DNA of 12,457 nucleotides, from positions 1-12,457 of the forward strand of contig JAUWEO010000026.1 in assembly GCA_030608245.1 (NCBI GenBank), read 5' to 3'. Shown piece after piece: positions 1 to 6,279 of the stretch. This DNA is from Candidatus Latescibacterota bacterium. Its GTDB lineage: Bacteria; Latescibacterota; MVCY01. Positions within the stretch are counted from its first letter, which is position 1. Each line of letters begins with the position of its first letter. A model generated the notes under the pieces. That model was given only the letters and a program-made list of their open reading frames with translations. It did not search any database and was not told the DNA's origin. The position numbers and the translations under genes were made by a program.

Positions 1-109
1 GAGTCAGGGGCCAACGCTGAAAAGAATTCGCCCCCGAGCCATGGGGAGAGCTACACCAATCAAAAAACGGTCAAGTCATATTACAGTAGTGATTGGGGAA
101 GAAGAATAG
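1..109 (+). CDS. rplV: 50S ribosomal protein L22, C-terminal fragment
   Basis: Only the 3' end is present; the reading frame starts at base 2 and ends with TAG at 107–109. The last 35 residues contain GPTLKRIRPRAMGRATPIKK, the conserved C-terminal beta-hairpin segment of L22 that reaches into the peptide exit tunnel, followed by HITVVIGEEE. L22 contacts 23S rRNA and lines the tunnel. It directly precedes rpsC, whose Shine-Dalgarno overlaps this stop codon, as usual in the S10 operon. The identification rests on a short but very characteristic motif and on gene order. Confidence 0.93.
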   Translation, partial: SQGPTLKRIRPRAMGRATPIKKRSSHITVVIGEEE

Positions 110-119
110 GAGGTTTCAT

Positions 120-764
120 GTGGGGCAGAAAACACACCCGGTAGGATTCAGATTAGGAGTTATCAGAACCTGGAAATCGAGGTGGTTCGCCCGGCAGAAT
201 TTTTCCGAGCTGCTCCGGGAGGATCTGATGCTGCGCAAGTATGTGAAGAGCCGGTTCAGCCATGCTGGAGTGTCAAAGGTTTCCATAGAACGGGCGGCCA
301 AACAGGTCACCCTCGCCATTCACACTGCTCGTCCAGGGATAGTAATCGGCCGCAAGGGCGCAGAGGTGGATAAACTGCGTGATGAGCTGCGATATCTAAC
401 CAAGAAGGAAGTTTATATCAATATCCAGGAAATAAAATATCCTGAACTCGATGCTCAATTAGTGGCGGAAAACATCGCAAATCAATTGGAGCAGAGGATT
501 AACTACCGCAGGGCGGTCAAAAGAGCAGTGACTTCAACAATGAAACTGGGAGCCAAAGGCATCAGGGTCATGTGCGGGGGAAGAATGGCAGGCGCTGAGA
601 TGGCCAGGAGAGAGCAATACAGAGAGGGAAGCGTTCCCCTGCATACCCTGAGAGCAGATATCGACTATGGTACTACCACTGCGTTCACCACCTATGGCAC
701 GATCGGAGTGAAGGTATGGATATATAAGGGAGAGATAATTGACAGTGATAGCTTCAGCAAGTGA
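120..764 (+). CDS. rpsC: 30S ribosomal protein S3
   Basis: S3 sits at the mRNA entry channel of the 30S head. The protein is 214 residues and opens with GQKTHPVGFRLG, the family's conserved N-terminus. A type II KH domain carries the GXXG loop GRKG at about residues 77–80, and the C-terminal domain has RMAGAEMARREQYREGSVP. I chose GTG at 120 because AGGAGG lies just upstream (about 108–113) and family proteins begin at this residue. An in-frame TTG at 93 would add nine residues, lie inside rplV and lack a good ribosome binding site. It is followed after 11 bases by rplP. Confidence 0.96.
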   Translation: MGQKTHPVGFRLGVIRTWKSRWFARQNFSELLREDLMLRKYVKSRFSHAGVSKVSIERAAKQVTLAIHTARPGIVIGRKGAEVDKLRDELRYLTKKEVYINIQEIKYPELDAQLVAENIANQLEQRINYRRAVKRAVTSTMKLGAKGIRVMCGGRMAGAEMARREQYREGSVPLHTLRADIDYGTTTAFTTYGTIGVKVWIYKGEIIDSDSFSK

Positions 765-775
765 GGGTATTTTAA

Positions 776-1198
776 ATGTTAATGCCTAAGAAGACTAAAT
801 ACAAGAAGCAACAACGAGGGCGGATGAAAGGCATTGCCTGCAGAGGAGTGGAACTCGCCTTCGGTGAATATGGGTTGCAGGCACTTGAACCTGGTTGGAT
901 CACCAGCCGGCAGATCGAAGCAGCCAGAATTGCAGTGACCAGACACATTCGTCGAGGCGGAAAGCTGTGGATTCGCATATTCCCAGACAAACCGGTGACC
1001 ATTAAACCTGCTGAAACCAGAATGGGAAAAGGGAAGGGCGCGGTAGAATACTGGGTAGCGGTGATCAAACCGGGACGAATTATGTTCGAACTGGGAGGTA
1101 TTTCCAGAGATTTAGCCCAGAGGGCCATAGCTCTTGCCAGTCATAAGCTGCCTATTAAAACCAAATTCATCGAACGCACGGAGGAGAGTATCCTTTAA
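776..1198 (+). CDS. rplP: 50S ribosomal protein L16
   Basis: L16 organises the A-site region of the large subunit near the peptidyl transferase centre. The 140-residue product has the usual family length and begins MLMPKKTKYKKQQRGRMKG. It contains the conserved middle stretch AARIAVTRHIRRGGKLWIRI and the C-terminal FELGGISRDLAQRAIALA. The ATG at 776 has a modest GAGGG-type ribosome binding site at about 763–767; a second ATG two codons in (782) is possible, but MLMP starts are common in the family. The rpmC start follows its stop by one base, which suggests translational coupling. Confidence 0.97.
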   Translation: MLMPKKTKYKKQQRGRMKGIACRGVELAFGEYGLQALEPGWITSRQIEAARIAVTRHIRRGGKLWIRIFPDKPVTIKPAETRMGKGKGAVEYWVAVIKPGRIMFELGGISRDLAQRAIALASHKLPIKTKFIERTEESIL

Positions 1199-1199
1199 A

Positions 1200-1493
1200 A
1201 TGAAATCTTACCAGCTGAGACAGTTAACATATAACGAGGCAGTTAACAGGGCTAGCGATGTCGAAGAGGAGTTGTCCAACCTAAGGTTCCAGTTGGCTAC
1301 CAGAAAGGAGTTAGGCAATCACAGAAGGATTCGCCAGATGAAGCGGGAGATTGCCCAATTGAAAACCATTCTGCACGAGCATCAATTGGGACTGAGAAAG
1401 TTGGCATTAGGATTCCAACCCCAGGAACCTGAGGAGAATAGCAGTGAAACAACAGGGAAAAAGGAAGATCAGAACAGGCAGGGTAATCAGTAA
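1200..1493 (+). CDS. rpmC: 50S ribosomal protein L29, with extended C-terminus overlapping rpsQ
   Basis: L29 is a small helical hairpin protein beside the exit tunnel, near the docking site for trigger factor and SRP. Residues 1–65 match the family: MKSYQLRQLTYNEA, then ELSNLRFQLATRKELGNHRRIRQMKREIAQLKTIL as two helices. The ATG at 1200 lies one base after the rplP stop, with GAGGAG at 1181–1186 inside rplP. At 97 residues it is about 30 longer than the usual 60–70. The extra tail is polar and acidic (QPQEPEENSSETTGKKEDQ) and its last 50 bases overlap the rpsQ start region in another frame. The tail is probably disordered; that is inference. Confidence 0.93.
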   Translation: MKSYQLRQLTYNEAVNRASDVEEELSNLRFQLATRKELGNHRRIRQMKREIAQLKTILHEHQLGLRKLALGFQPQEPEENSSETTGKKEDQNRQGNQ

Positions 1494-1701
1494 CAAGCCT
1501 GACAAGACCGTTACAGTAGCGATAACCACATTAGTGAGGCATCCACTTTACGGACGGGTTTTCCGTAGAACCAAAAAACTCCACGCCCACGATGAAGAGA
1601 ATGTCGCTCAAACGGGTGATCTGGTTGAGTTGACGGAGACCAAACCTTTGAGTAAAACTAAGCACTGGAGACTGGCGAGGATAATAGCAAAGGCAGAGTA
1701 G
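1444..1701 (+). CDS. rpsQ: 30S ribosomal protein S17
   Basis: S17 is an OB-fold primary binding protein of the 5' domain of 16S rRNA. The 85-residue protein has the normal length and conserved motifs: KRKIRTGRVISNKPDKTVTV at the N-terminus, HPLYGRVFRRTKKLHAHDE in the middle, then GDLVELTETKPLSKTKHWRL. The start is GTG at 1444, preceded by GAGGAG at 1431–1436 with a seven-base spacing. The first 50 bases are also coding in another frame as the end of rpmC. The stop is TAG at 1699–1701, followed by a 59-base spacer before rplN. Confidence 0.96.
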   Translation: MKQQGKRKIRTGRVISNKPDKTVTVAITTLVRHPLYGRVFRRTKKLHAHDEENVAQTGDLVELTETKPLSKTKHWRLARIIAKAE

Positions 1702-1702
1702 G

Positions 1703-1736
1703 CAAGCCCCGTAGGGCGTGAAGCCACGAACGGGAC
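1703..1736 (+). repeat. Short palindromic repeat, copy A of a two-copy family
   Basis: This 34-base element lies in the rpsQ–rplN spacer. It can fold with CCCGT (1708–1712) against ACGGG (1730–1734) and an inner GGC/GCC stem. Its core GCCCCGTAGGGCGTGAAGC matches the reverse complement of the rpmD–rplO spacer (5794–5827) at 16 of 19 positions, about 23 of 34 over the full element, with many differences being transitions. I infer that both are diverged copies of an interspersed repeat. There is no T-run, so it is not a typical terminator. Confidence 0.5.
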
Positions 1737-1760
1737 AAGGTTTGAGATGAGGATTACCAG

Positions 1761-2132
1761 ATGATACAGCAATATACAAGATTGCGAGTGGCCGACAACA
1801 CTGGAGCCAAGGAAATAATGTGCATTAAGGTGTTGGGCGGATCTGGGAGAAGATATGCCCGAATTGGTGATATTATCACTGCTTCAGTAAAGGTTACTAT
1901 CCCTGGAAGTGGGACGGTTAAAAAGGGAGATGTTGTGAGAGCGGTAGTTGTCAGGACCAAAAAAGAGATGAAAAGGAAAGATGGTTCTCACATCCGATTC
2001 GACGAAAATGCCGCGGTCTTGATAGATGACCAAAGGCAACCGCGAGGCACAAGAATTTTCGGTCCGGTAGCCAGAGAGATCAGAGAGAAACAATTTATGA
2101 AGATCGTTTCTCTGGCCTCAGAGGTCTATTAA
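1761..2132 (+). CDS. rplN: 50S ribosomal protein L14
   Basis: L14 binds 23S rRNA at the subunit interface and forms an intersubunit bridge with 16S rRNA. The 123-residue product is the family's standard length. It starts MIQQYTRLRVADNTGAKEIM, with the L14 signature RVADNTGAK, and later has GDVVRAVVVRTKKEMKRKDG and FDENAAVLID, ending in FMKIVSLASEVY. The ATG at 1761 is preceded by GATGAGGA at 1746–1753. It is the first gene of the spc group, and rplX follows after 17 bases. Confidence 0.97.
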   Translation: MIQQYTRLRVADNTGAKEIMCIKVLGGSGRRYARIGDIITASVKVTIPGSGTVKKGDVVRAVVVRTKKEMKRKDGSHIRFDENAAVLIDDQRQPRGTRIFGPVAREIREKQFMKIVSLASEVY

Positions 2133-2149
2133 ATTATCGAGAGAGGAAA

Positions 2150-2470
2150 ATGGGGTTCAAGATCAGAAAGAACGATACTGTTCTGGTAATCGCTGGAGAC
2201 TACCGGGGAAAACAGGGGAAAGTATTGAAGGTTTTTCCCAAACAGGAGAAGGTAGTTGTTGAGCATGTCAATATGGTTAAACGGCATACTCGCCCTCGGA
2301 CAAATCAACAGGGCGGCATACTGGAAAAGGAAGCGCCTTTACAACTCTCTAACTTGATGGTTGTTTGTAAAAGTTGCAACCAGGCTACCCGGGTCGGCAG
2401 AAAAACTATGGAAGATGGCACCGGAGTGAGGGTTTGTAAGAAATGTGGCGAGATGTTAGATGCGCTTTAG
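2150..2470 (+). CDS. rplX: 50S ribosomal protein L24, zinc-ribbon type
   Basis: L24 is an early assembly initiator that binds the 5' end of 23S rRNA. The 106-residue protein has an N-terminal KOW motif (DTVLVIAGDYRGKQGKVLKV, about residues 9–28), then HVNMVKRHTRP. Its C-terminal tail carries two CxxC pairs, C73/C76 and C96/C99, forming a likely zinc ribbon present in many but not all bacterial L24 proteins. The ATG at 2150 has GAGAGG only three bases upstream, a tight spacing. An 86-base spacer (2471–2556) separates it from rplE; I see no clear structure there. Confidence 0.96.
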   Translation: MGFKIRKNDTVLVIAGDYRGKQGKVLKVFPKQEKVVVEHVNMVKRHTRPRTNQQGGILEKEAPLQLSNLMVVCKSCNQATRVGRKTMEDGTGVRVCKKCGEMLDAL

Positions 2471-2556
2471 ATCAGGTCTATGTCCTTTTCGTCCTTGCTC
2501 GGCCAACTTAACCACGCTGATGCTCCGTTACTTTTGATTCAATAGGGGATGGATTT

Positions 2557-3102
2557 ATGGCAGTGCGACTTAAGACTATGTATCAACAGGAGATTGTTCC
2601 CAAACTAAAGAAGAAGTTTGGTTATCATAACATAATGGCAATTCCTGGATTGGAGAAGATTGTGGTAAATGTGGGCGTGGGTGAGGCTGTCCAGGACTCC
2701 AAGTTACTGGATGCAGCCGTAAAGGAGCTGACTACCATTACTGGGCAGAGACCTTCTGTAAGAAAAGCCAAGAAGTCGATCTCCAATTTCAAGCTGAGGG
2801 CAGGGGTGCCTGTCGGCTGTGCAGTGACACTCCGGGGTGACCTGATGTACGAATTCTTAGATAGACTTTTGAATTTCGCCCTGCCTCGAATCCGGGATTT
2901 CCGGGGGATAAGCCCTAATTCCTTCGATGGTCGGGGCAACTTTACCCTGGGTATTAGAGAGCAGGTCATATTCCCTGAAATAAGCTATAGCAAGATAGAA
3001 AAGATAATGGGAATGGACATAACTATTGTAACCTCAGCAAAGACTGATGAGGAGGCTTTTGAACTGCTGAAAGATTTCGGAGCGCCGTTTAGAGAAAGCT
3101 GA
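2557..3102 (+). CDS. rplE: 50S ribosomal protein L5
   Basis: L5 binds 5S rRNA and helps form the central protuberance. The 181-residue product fits the family length. Diagnostic segments are MKxxY-type N-terminal residues (LKTMYQQEIVPKLKKKFGYH), GLEKIVVNVGVGEA, GQRPSVRKAKKSISNFKLR and DFRGISPNSFDGRGNF, with FGAPFRE at the end. The ATG at 2557 has a G-rich upstream stretch (AGGGGATGG, 2544–2552) as a fair ribosome binding site. In Escherichia coli the start region of this gene is the S8 autoregulation target; I could not recognise an equivalent here by eye. Confidence 0.97.
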   Translation: MAVRLKTMYQQEIVPKLKKKFGYHNIMAIPGLEKIVVNVGVGEAVQDSKLLDAAVKELTTITGQRPSVRKAKKSISNFKLRAGVPVGCAVTLRGDLMYEFLDRLLNFALPRIRDFRGISPNSFDGRGNFTLGIREQVIFPEISYSKIEKIMGMDITIVTSAKTDEEAFELLKDFGAPFRES

Positions 3103-3113
3103 AAGGAGGTCTT

Positions 3114-3299
3114 GTGGCCAAAAAAGCTCTAATTGTCAAATCAAAGAAGAAGCCGAAGTTCGAGGTTCGACAGTATAATCGCTGTTTCCGGTGCGGTAGA
3201 GCCCGCGGCTATTTGAGAAAATTCGGGCTATGTCGAATATGCTTCCGGGAGCTTGCTCTCTCGGGCGAGATTCCAGGCATAACTAAAGCAAGCTGGTAG
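3114..3299 (+). CDS. rpsN: 30S ribosomal protein S14, type Z (zinc-binding)
   Basis: S14 binds the 3' domain of 16S rRNA in the 30S head. This is the short 61-residue zinc form: CFRC (C24, C27) and CRIC (C40, C43) make a four-cysteine zinc site, and RCGRARGYLRKFGLCRICFR is typical. The start is GTG at 3114, preceded by AAAGGAGG at about 3102–3109, and family proteins begin MAKKA. The stop of rplE overlaps the ribosome binding site, so the two genes are tightly linked. A 90-base spacer follows. Confidence 0.97.
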   Translation: MAKKALIVKSKKKPKFEVRQYNRCFRCGRARGYLRKFGLCRICFRELALSGEIPGITKASW

Positions 3300-3337
3300 A
3301 TTTTAAGCTACTGAAGAACGAAAAGGAGCCCTTAAAT

Positions 3338-3367
3338 AGCCAGACGCAAGAAATCAGGCTTCTGGCT
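3338..3367 (+). promoter_or_regulatory. Hairpin upstream of rpsH
   Basis: AGCCAGA (3338–3344) is complementary to TCTGGCT (3361–3367). Two further G-C pairs follow past one mismatch, leaving a loop of about ten bases. The hairpin sits 22 bases upstream of the rpsH start and has no T-run. It could be an RNA structure affecting rpsH translation, for example in ribosomal protein feedback, but nothing in the sequence proves this role. Confidence 0.35.
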
Positions 3368-3389
3368 CAAAAATGGGAGATGAGAAAGT

Positions 3390-3788
3390 ATGAGTATGAC
3401 TGATCCAATCGGTGATATGCTCACCAATATCAGAAACGCTTGTGCAGCAAAACACAGAAAGGTGGATATCCCTGCCTCTGGGATGAAGCAGAGGATAGCT
3501 GAGATACTTCGAGAGACGAATTTTATCGAAAATTACATTGTTATTGAAGATAACAAGCAAGGTCGCCTTAGGCTTTATCTTAAGTATGATCTCCAGGAGA
3601 ACAGCCTTATCAAGGCAATCAACAGAGTGAGCAGACCCGGGCTGAGAAAGTATGTAGGCCACAAGGATGTTCCTAAAGTCCTGAATGGTTTAGGTATAGC
3701 TATACTTTCCACGCCCCAGGGGGTATTGACTGATGAGCAGGCTAGGGCAACAGGTGTGGGTGGAGAAGTTATCTGTTATGTGTGGTAA
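3390..3788 (+). CDS. rpsH: 30S ribosomal protein S8
   Basis: S8 is a primary binder of the central domain of 16S rRNA and, in E. coli, the translational repressor of the spc operon. The 132-residue protein begins MSMTDPIGDMLTNIRNA, has YLKYDLQENSLIKAINRVS in the middle, and ends with the conserved ILSTPQGVLTDEQARATGVG and GEVICYVW. I prefer ATG at 3390, with GGGAGA at 3375–3380 nine bases upstream. ATG at 3396 (MTDPIGDML) is the alternative but is further from that site. The 90-base upstream spacer holds a hairpin. Confidence 0.97.
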   Translation: MSMTDPIGDMLTNIRNACAAKHRKVDIPASGMKQRIAEILRETNFIENYIVIEDNKQGRLRLYLKYDLQENSLIKAINRVSRPGLRKYVGHKDVPKVLNGLGIAILSTPQGVLTDEQARATGVGGEVICYVW

Positions 3789-3821
3789 TCAGAAGGATTT
3801 AAAACCAGCGAGGAACGACAG

Positions 3822-4397
3822 GTGTCACGGATAGGCAGAAAATCTATTGTAATCCCTCAAGTGGTTGAGGTCGATGTTGGAGATGGATATGTATCGGTGA
3901 AAGGACCCCAAGGGGAGCTCTCGGTGTCCTATAAGCCGAATATACAGATACAGGTGAGGGAAGGAAAGATGGAGCTCACCTGTGAGGACCAGGGTAAGCA
4001 AGCTAGGGCATTACATGGGCTTACCCGATCGTTGATTGCTAATGCCGTTCAGGGGGTAAGCCAGGGGTTTGAGCGGAGATTGGAAATCGTGGGGGTTGGT
4101 TACCGAGCGAAATTAGACGGGTCTAACTTACAGTTGAACATAGGATTCTCACACCCCATTGTCTTACCCGCTCCCGATGGTATTGAATTTGCCCTGGAAG
4201 AGGGACGGCGCACCAGAGGTGAGCAAGAAGCGGCCCAGAAGATCATCGTCAAAGGTATAGATAGGCAGAAGGTCGGACAGACGGCAGCGATAATTCGATC
4301 CTTCAGACCTCCTGAGCCTTACAAGGGAAAGGGAATCAGGTATCAAGGAGAGACAATCCGTCGCAAGGCAGGTAAAGCAGGCGCACAGGTAACGTAA
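3822..4397 (+). CDS. rplF: 50S ribosomal protein L6, with a short insertion
   Basis: L6 lies near the sarcin-ricin loop and factor-binding site. It has two repeated alpha/beta domains. The start is GTG at 3822 (family N-terminus MSRIGRKSI), with GAGGA at 3810–3814. Typical motifs are VKGPQGELS, LHGLTRSLIANAVQGVSQGF, LEIVGVGYRA and the C-terminal RPPEPYKGKGIRYQGETIRR. The 191-residue length exceeds the usual 177–180, because the loop between GIEFALEE and IIVKGID carries about ten extra charged residues (around 127–138). Confidence 0.96.
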   Translation: MSRIGRKSIVIPQVVEVDVGDGYVSVKGPQGELSVSYKPNIQIQVREGKMELTCEDQGKQARALHGLTRSLIANAVQGVSQGFERRLEIVGVGYRAKLDGSNLQLNIGFSHPIVLPAPDGIEFALEEGRRTRGEQEAAQKIIVKGIDRQKVGQTAAIIRSFRPPEPYKGKGIRYQGETIRRKAGKAGAQVT

Positions 4398-4434
4398 CTT
4401 TCAAATATCCCTTTAATCACGGTGAGCTACAATT

Positions 4435-4806
4435 ATGCAAAAATCCCAGAAAGTTGGTCTGAACAGAGAAAGACGGCATCGACACATCAGGAAGAAGGTA
4501 ATAGGGACTGCCGAGCGTCCCCGCTTGGTAGTATACCGGAGTCTGAAGCACATATATGCTCAAGTAGTAGATGACATTTCCCAAAAATCTCTGCTTGGGG
4601 TGTCCACTCTCACTCCCCAAGTGCGGGAGAAGATCAAGACGATGAAGGTTAAGTGTGAACAAAGCAGAGAGGTGGGGAAATCTCTGGCGACGAGGGCCAA
4701 GGCAGAGGGGATCCAACGTGTAGTATTTGATCGAGCGGGGTATTTCTATCACGGCAGAGTGAAGGCTCTGGCAGAAGGTGCCCGAGAGGAAGGGCTGGAA
4801 TTTTAA
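4435..4806 (+). CDS. rplR: 50S ribosomal protein L18
   Basis: L18 binds 5S rRNA and, with L5, attaches it to the large subunit. The 123-residue protein has a basic N-terminal tail (NRERRHRHIRKKVIGTAERP), the conserved RPRLVVYRSLKHIYAQVVDD, and the C-terminal FDRAGYFYHGRVKALAEGAR, close to the usual FDRGGYLYHGRVKALA consensus. The ATG at 4435 has GGTGAG at 4421–4426. It is followed after 18 bases by rpsE, the usual order. Confidence 0.97.
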   Translation: MQKSQKVGLNRERRHRHIRKKVIGTAERPRLVVYRSLKHIYAQVVDDISQKSLLGVSTLTPQVREKIKTMKVKCEQSREVGKSLATRAKAEGIQRVVFDRAGYFYHGRVKALAEGAREEGLEF

Positions 4807-4824
4807 CTAAAAAGGGAGGATTAA

Positions 4825-5370
4825 TTGCAGAAAACGACAGCGCCGGAATTGAACGAAGGTGTTATCCATATTAATCGGGTAGCTAAAGTGGTCAAGGGGG
4901 GACGACGGTTCAGCTTCAATGCCTTAGTTGCTGTTGGGGACAAAAAGGGTCGTGTGGGGGTAGGATTCGGCAAGGCCAAAGAACTCTCTGAATCAATAAG
5001 AAAAGCTACCGAGGTAGCAAAGAAAGGTATGGTTTCTATCCCGTTGGTTGATGGAACTATTTTCCACGAGGTGATAGGTAAGTGTGGTGCAGCTAAAGTT
5101 TTACTGAAACCAGCATCTCCCGGTACGGGCGTAATCGCTGGAGGAGGAGTGAGGATTGTCTTAGAGATGGCAGGGGTGGAGAATATCCTGGCCAAATCCC
5201 TGGGTTCGCCCAAGCCGGTCAATGTCGTAAAAGCAACGATGCAGGCCCTTATGACCACAAAGGACGTCGTTAATATGGCCCAGGTTAGAAGAAAAGAATC
5301 CGAAGAAGGGGAGCTTTTGACCGCTTCATTGGATAAAAAAGCAGCAGAAAGCTCACAGCTCAGCCAGTGA
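4825..5370 (+). CDS. rpsE: 30S ribosomal protein S5
   Basis: S5 helps form the mRNA entry tunnel and influences decoding accuracy. The 181-residue protein has the S5 N-terminal double-stranded-RNA-binding-like domain (VIHINRVAKVVKGGRRFSF, FNALVAVGDKKGRVGVGFGK) and the C-terminal domain with PASPGTGVIAGGGVRIVLEM and GSPKPVNVVKATMQAL. The start is TTG at 4825, supported by GGGAGGA at 4814–4820 and the lack of any other start before the conserved region. The last 20 residues are polar and variable. An unusually long 230-base spacer separates it from rpmD. Confidence 0.96.
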   Translation: MQKTTAPELNEGVIHINRVAKVVKGGRRFSFNALVAVGDKKGRVGVGFGKAKELSESIRKATEVAKKGMVSIPLVDGTIFHEVIGKCGAAKVLLKPASPGTGVIAGGGVRIVLEMAGVENILAKSLGSPKPVNVVKATMQALMTTKDVVNMAQVRRKESEEGELLTASLDKKAAESSQLSQ

Positions 5371-5385
5371 AATCCTAAATTCCAG

Positions 5386-5543
5386 AGCTCAAATGCCAAA
5401 GGAAGTCTTCACCCCATGGGATAGAAAAGCTTATCCAACGGGGCAAGAATGTCAAAATGCCAAATGAAAGTACCTCATTACCCTTTGCGCTTGGACGTGG
5501 GGGATTTCTCCTTTTGACATTTGGGTTTTGAGCTTGATTTGAC
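5386..5543 (+). repeat. Degenerate inverted-repeat region in the rpsE–rpmD spacer
   Basis: The noncoding spacer 5371–5600 holds a patchwork of complementary words. AGCTCAAA (5386–5393) matches TTTGAGCT (5527–5534). GTCAAAA (5451–5457) matches TTTTGAC (5512–5518). CCAAATG (5460–5466) matches CATTTGG (5518–5524). GTCAAAT also appears inverted at 5537–5543. The words AAATGCCAAA and AAAATGCCAAATG recur directly at about 5391 and 5454. I infer the remnant of a palindromic mobile repeat (MITE-like) that flanks the hairpin at 5412–5443. No coding sequence was seen. Confidence 0.45.
5412..5443 (+). repeat. Palindromic repeat, copy 1 (shared with 9244–9270)
   Basis: The stem pairs CCCC (5412–5415) with GGGG (5440–5443) and GGATA (5419–5423) with TATCC (5432–5436), across a small internal loop and an eight-base terminal loop. 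Its right arm (5431–5443) matches the right arm of the rpsM–rpsK hairpin (9258–9270) at 11 of 13 positions, TTATCYRACGGGG, with both differences being transitions. It is not followed by a T-run. Confidence 0.5.
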
Positions 5544-5600
5544 GTTGAGTTTTCCACGAAGAAATCACAAGAACATTTCAAAAAATTACTTAATGGTGCT

Positions 5601-5786
5601 ATGATGGCAGGAAAGATCTACATAACTCAGAGAAGAAGTGCTATTGGCAGGCCTAAGCCTCAGAAATTAACCATAAAGGCCTTGGGAATCAAGAGGCTTC
5701 ATCAGACTGTAGTACACCCTGATACTGCCCAGATCAGGGGAATGATCGAGAAAGTTCGGCATTTAGTGGAGGTCAAAAGCGACTAA
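5601..5786 (+). CDS. rpmD: 50S ribosomal protein L30
   Basis: L30 is a small peripheral large-subunit protein. The 61-residue product shows the family pattern KIYITQRRSAIGRPKPQKLT, then ALGIKRLHQTVVHPDTAQIR and GMIEKVRHLVEV. Two adjacent ATG codons (5601 and 5604) are possible starts; the only nearby Shine-Dalgarno-like stretch is a weak GGTG at 5595–5598, which fits 5604 slightly better. It lies after the long repeat-bearing spacer, so its translation cannot depend on close coupling with rpsE. Confidence 0.94.
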   Translation: MMAGKIYITQRRSAIGRPKPQKLTIKALGIKRLHQTVVHPDTAQIRGMIEKVRHLVEVKSD

Positions 5787-5793
5787 AGATAGG

Positions 5794-5827
5794 CCCCGGG
5801 GATAGCTTCGCACCTTACGGGGCAGGC
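5794..5827 (-). repeat. Short palindromic repeat, copy B (inverted relative to 1703–1736)
   Basis: On the minus strand this reads GCCCCGTAAGGTGCGAAGC in its core, matching copy A at 16 of 19 positions. The ends pair as GCCCC (5793–5797) with GGGGC (5819–5823). It fills most of the 51-base rpmD–rplO spacer and ends just before the rplO ribosome binding site. Confidence 0.5.
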
Positions 5828-5837
5828 AGGGGGTGCA

Positions 5838-6278
5838 ATGGATCTGAACGAACTGAGGTGTGCGTCGGGAGCAGTGAAGAAATCCAAGAGAGTGGGTCGT
5901 GGCCCCGGCTCAGGACATGGGAAGACAGCCTGTCGGGGACATAAGGGGCAGAACGCTCGATCAGGAGGTGGAGTGAAACCCTGGTTCGAGGGGGGACAGA
6001 TGCCCCTGCAGAGAAGAGTTCCCAAACGAGGGTTCACTAATATCTTCAGGAAACAGTATCAAATCGTCAATCTCAGCGACATTTCCCGCAGAAGGTGGGA
6101 AGGTGAGGTGACCCCTCTCCAGCTGAAAGAACTCGGGTTGATTGCCAACCTTCTCCTTCCGGTTAAGGTTCTGGGAGATGGGAAGCTGGAAACTGCCCTG
6201 ACGATAAAGGCCAACGCCTTCAGCAAGGCCGCCGCGGAGAAGATCCAACAAGCCGGGGGGAAAGCAGAGGTGATATGA
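5838..6278 (+). CDS. rplO: 50S ribosomal protein L15
   Basis: L15 is a late-assembly large-subunit protein with a glycine-rich extension threading through 23S rRNA. The 146-residue product has the signature GRGPGSGHGKTACRGHKGQ at about residues 20–38, then GFEGGQMPL-like FEGGQMPLQRRVPKRGF, and the C-terminal globular part with VKVLGDGKLETALTIKANAF and AAEKIQQAGGKAEV. The ATG at 5838 has AGGGGG at 5828–5833. Its stop is one base before the secY GTG, so the two genes are probably translationally coupled. Confidence 0.97.
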   Translation: MDLNELRCASGAVKKSKRVGRGPGSGHGKTACRGHKGQNARSGGGVKPWFEGGQMPLQRRVPKRGFTNIFRKQYQIVNLSDISRRRWEGEVTPLQLKELGLIANLLLPVKVLGDGKLETALTIKANAFSKAAAEKIQQAGGKAEVI

Positions 6279-6279
6279 A

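Noticed and set aside
93..119. Upstream TTG start for rpsC adding nine residues
   Set aside because: It lies inside rplV and has no good ribosome binding site, while GTG at 120 has AGGAGG at proper spacing and matches the family N-terminus.
1134..1199. L29 starting upstream at 1134
   Set aside because: The extra part lies in rplP and is not L29-like; ATG at 1200 gives the standard N-terminus.
4821..5399. Long minus-strand open frame opposite rpsE (192 residues)
   Set aside because: It mirrors a well-conserved ribosomal gene and its translation shows no recognisable domain; it is a shadow frame.
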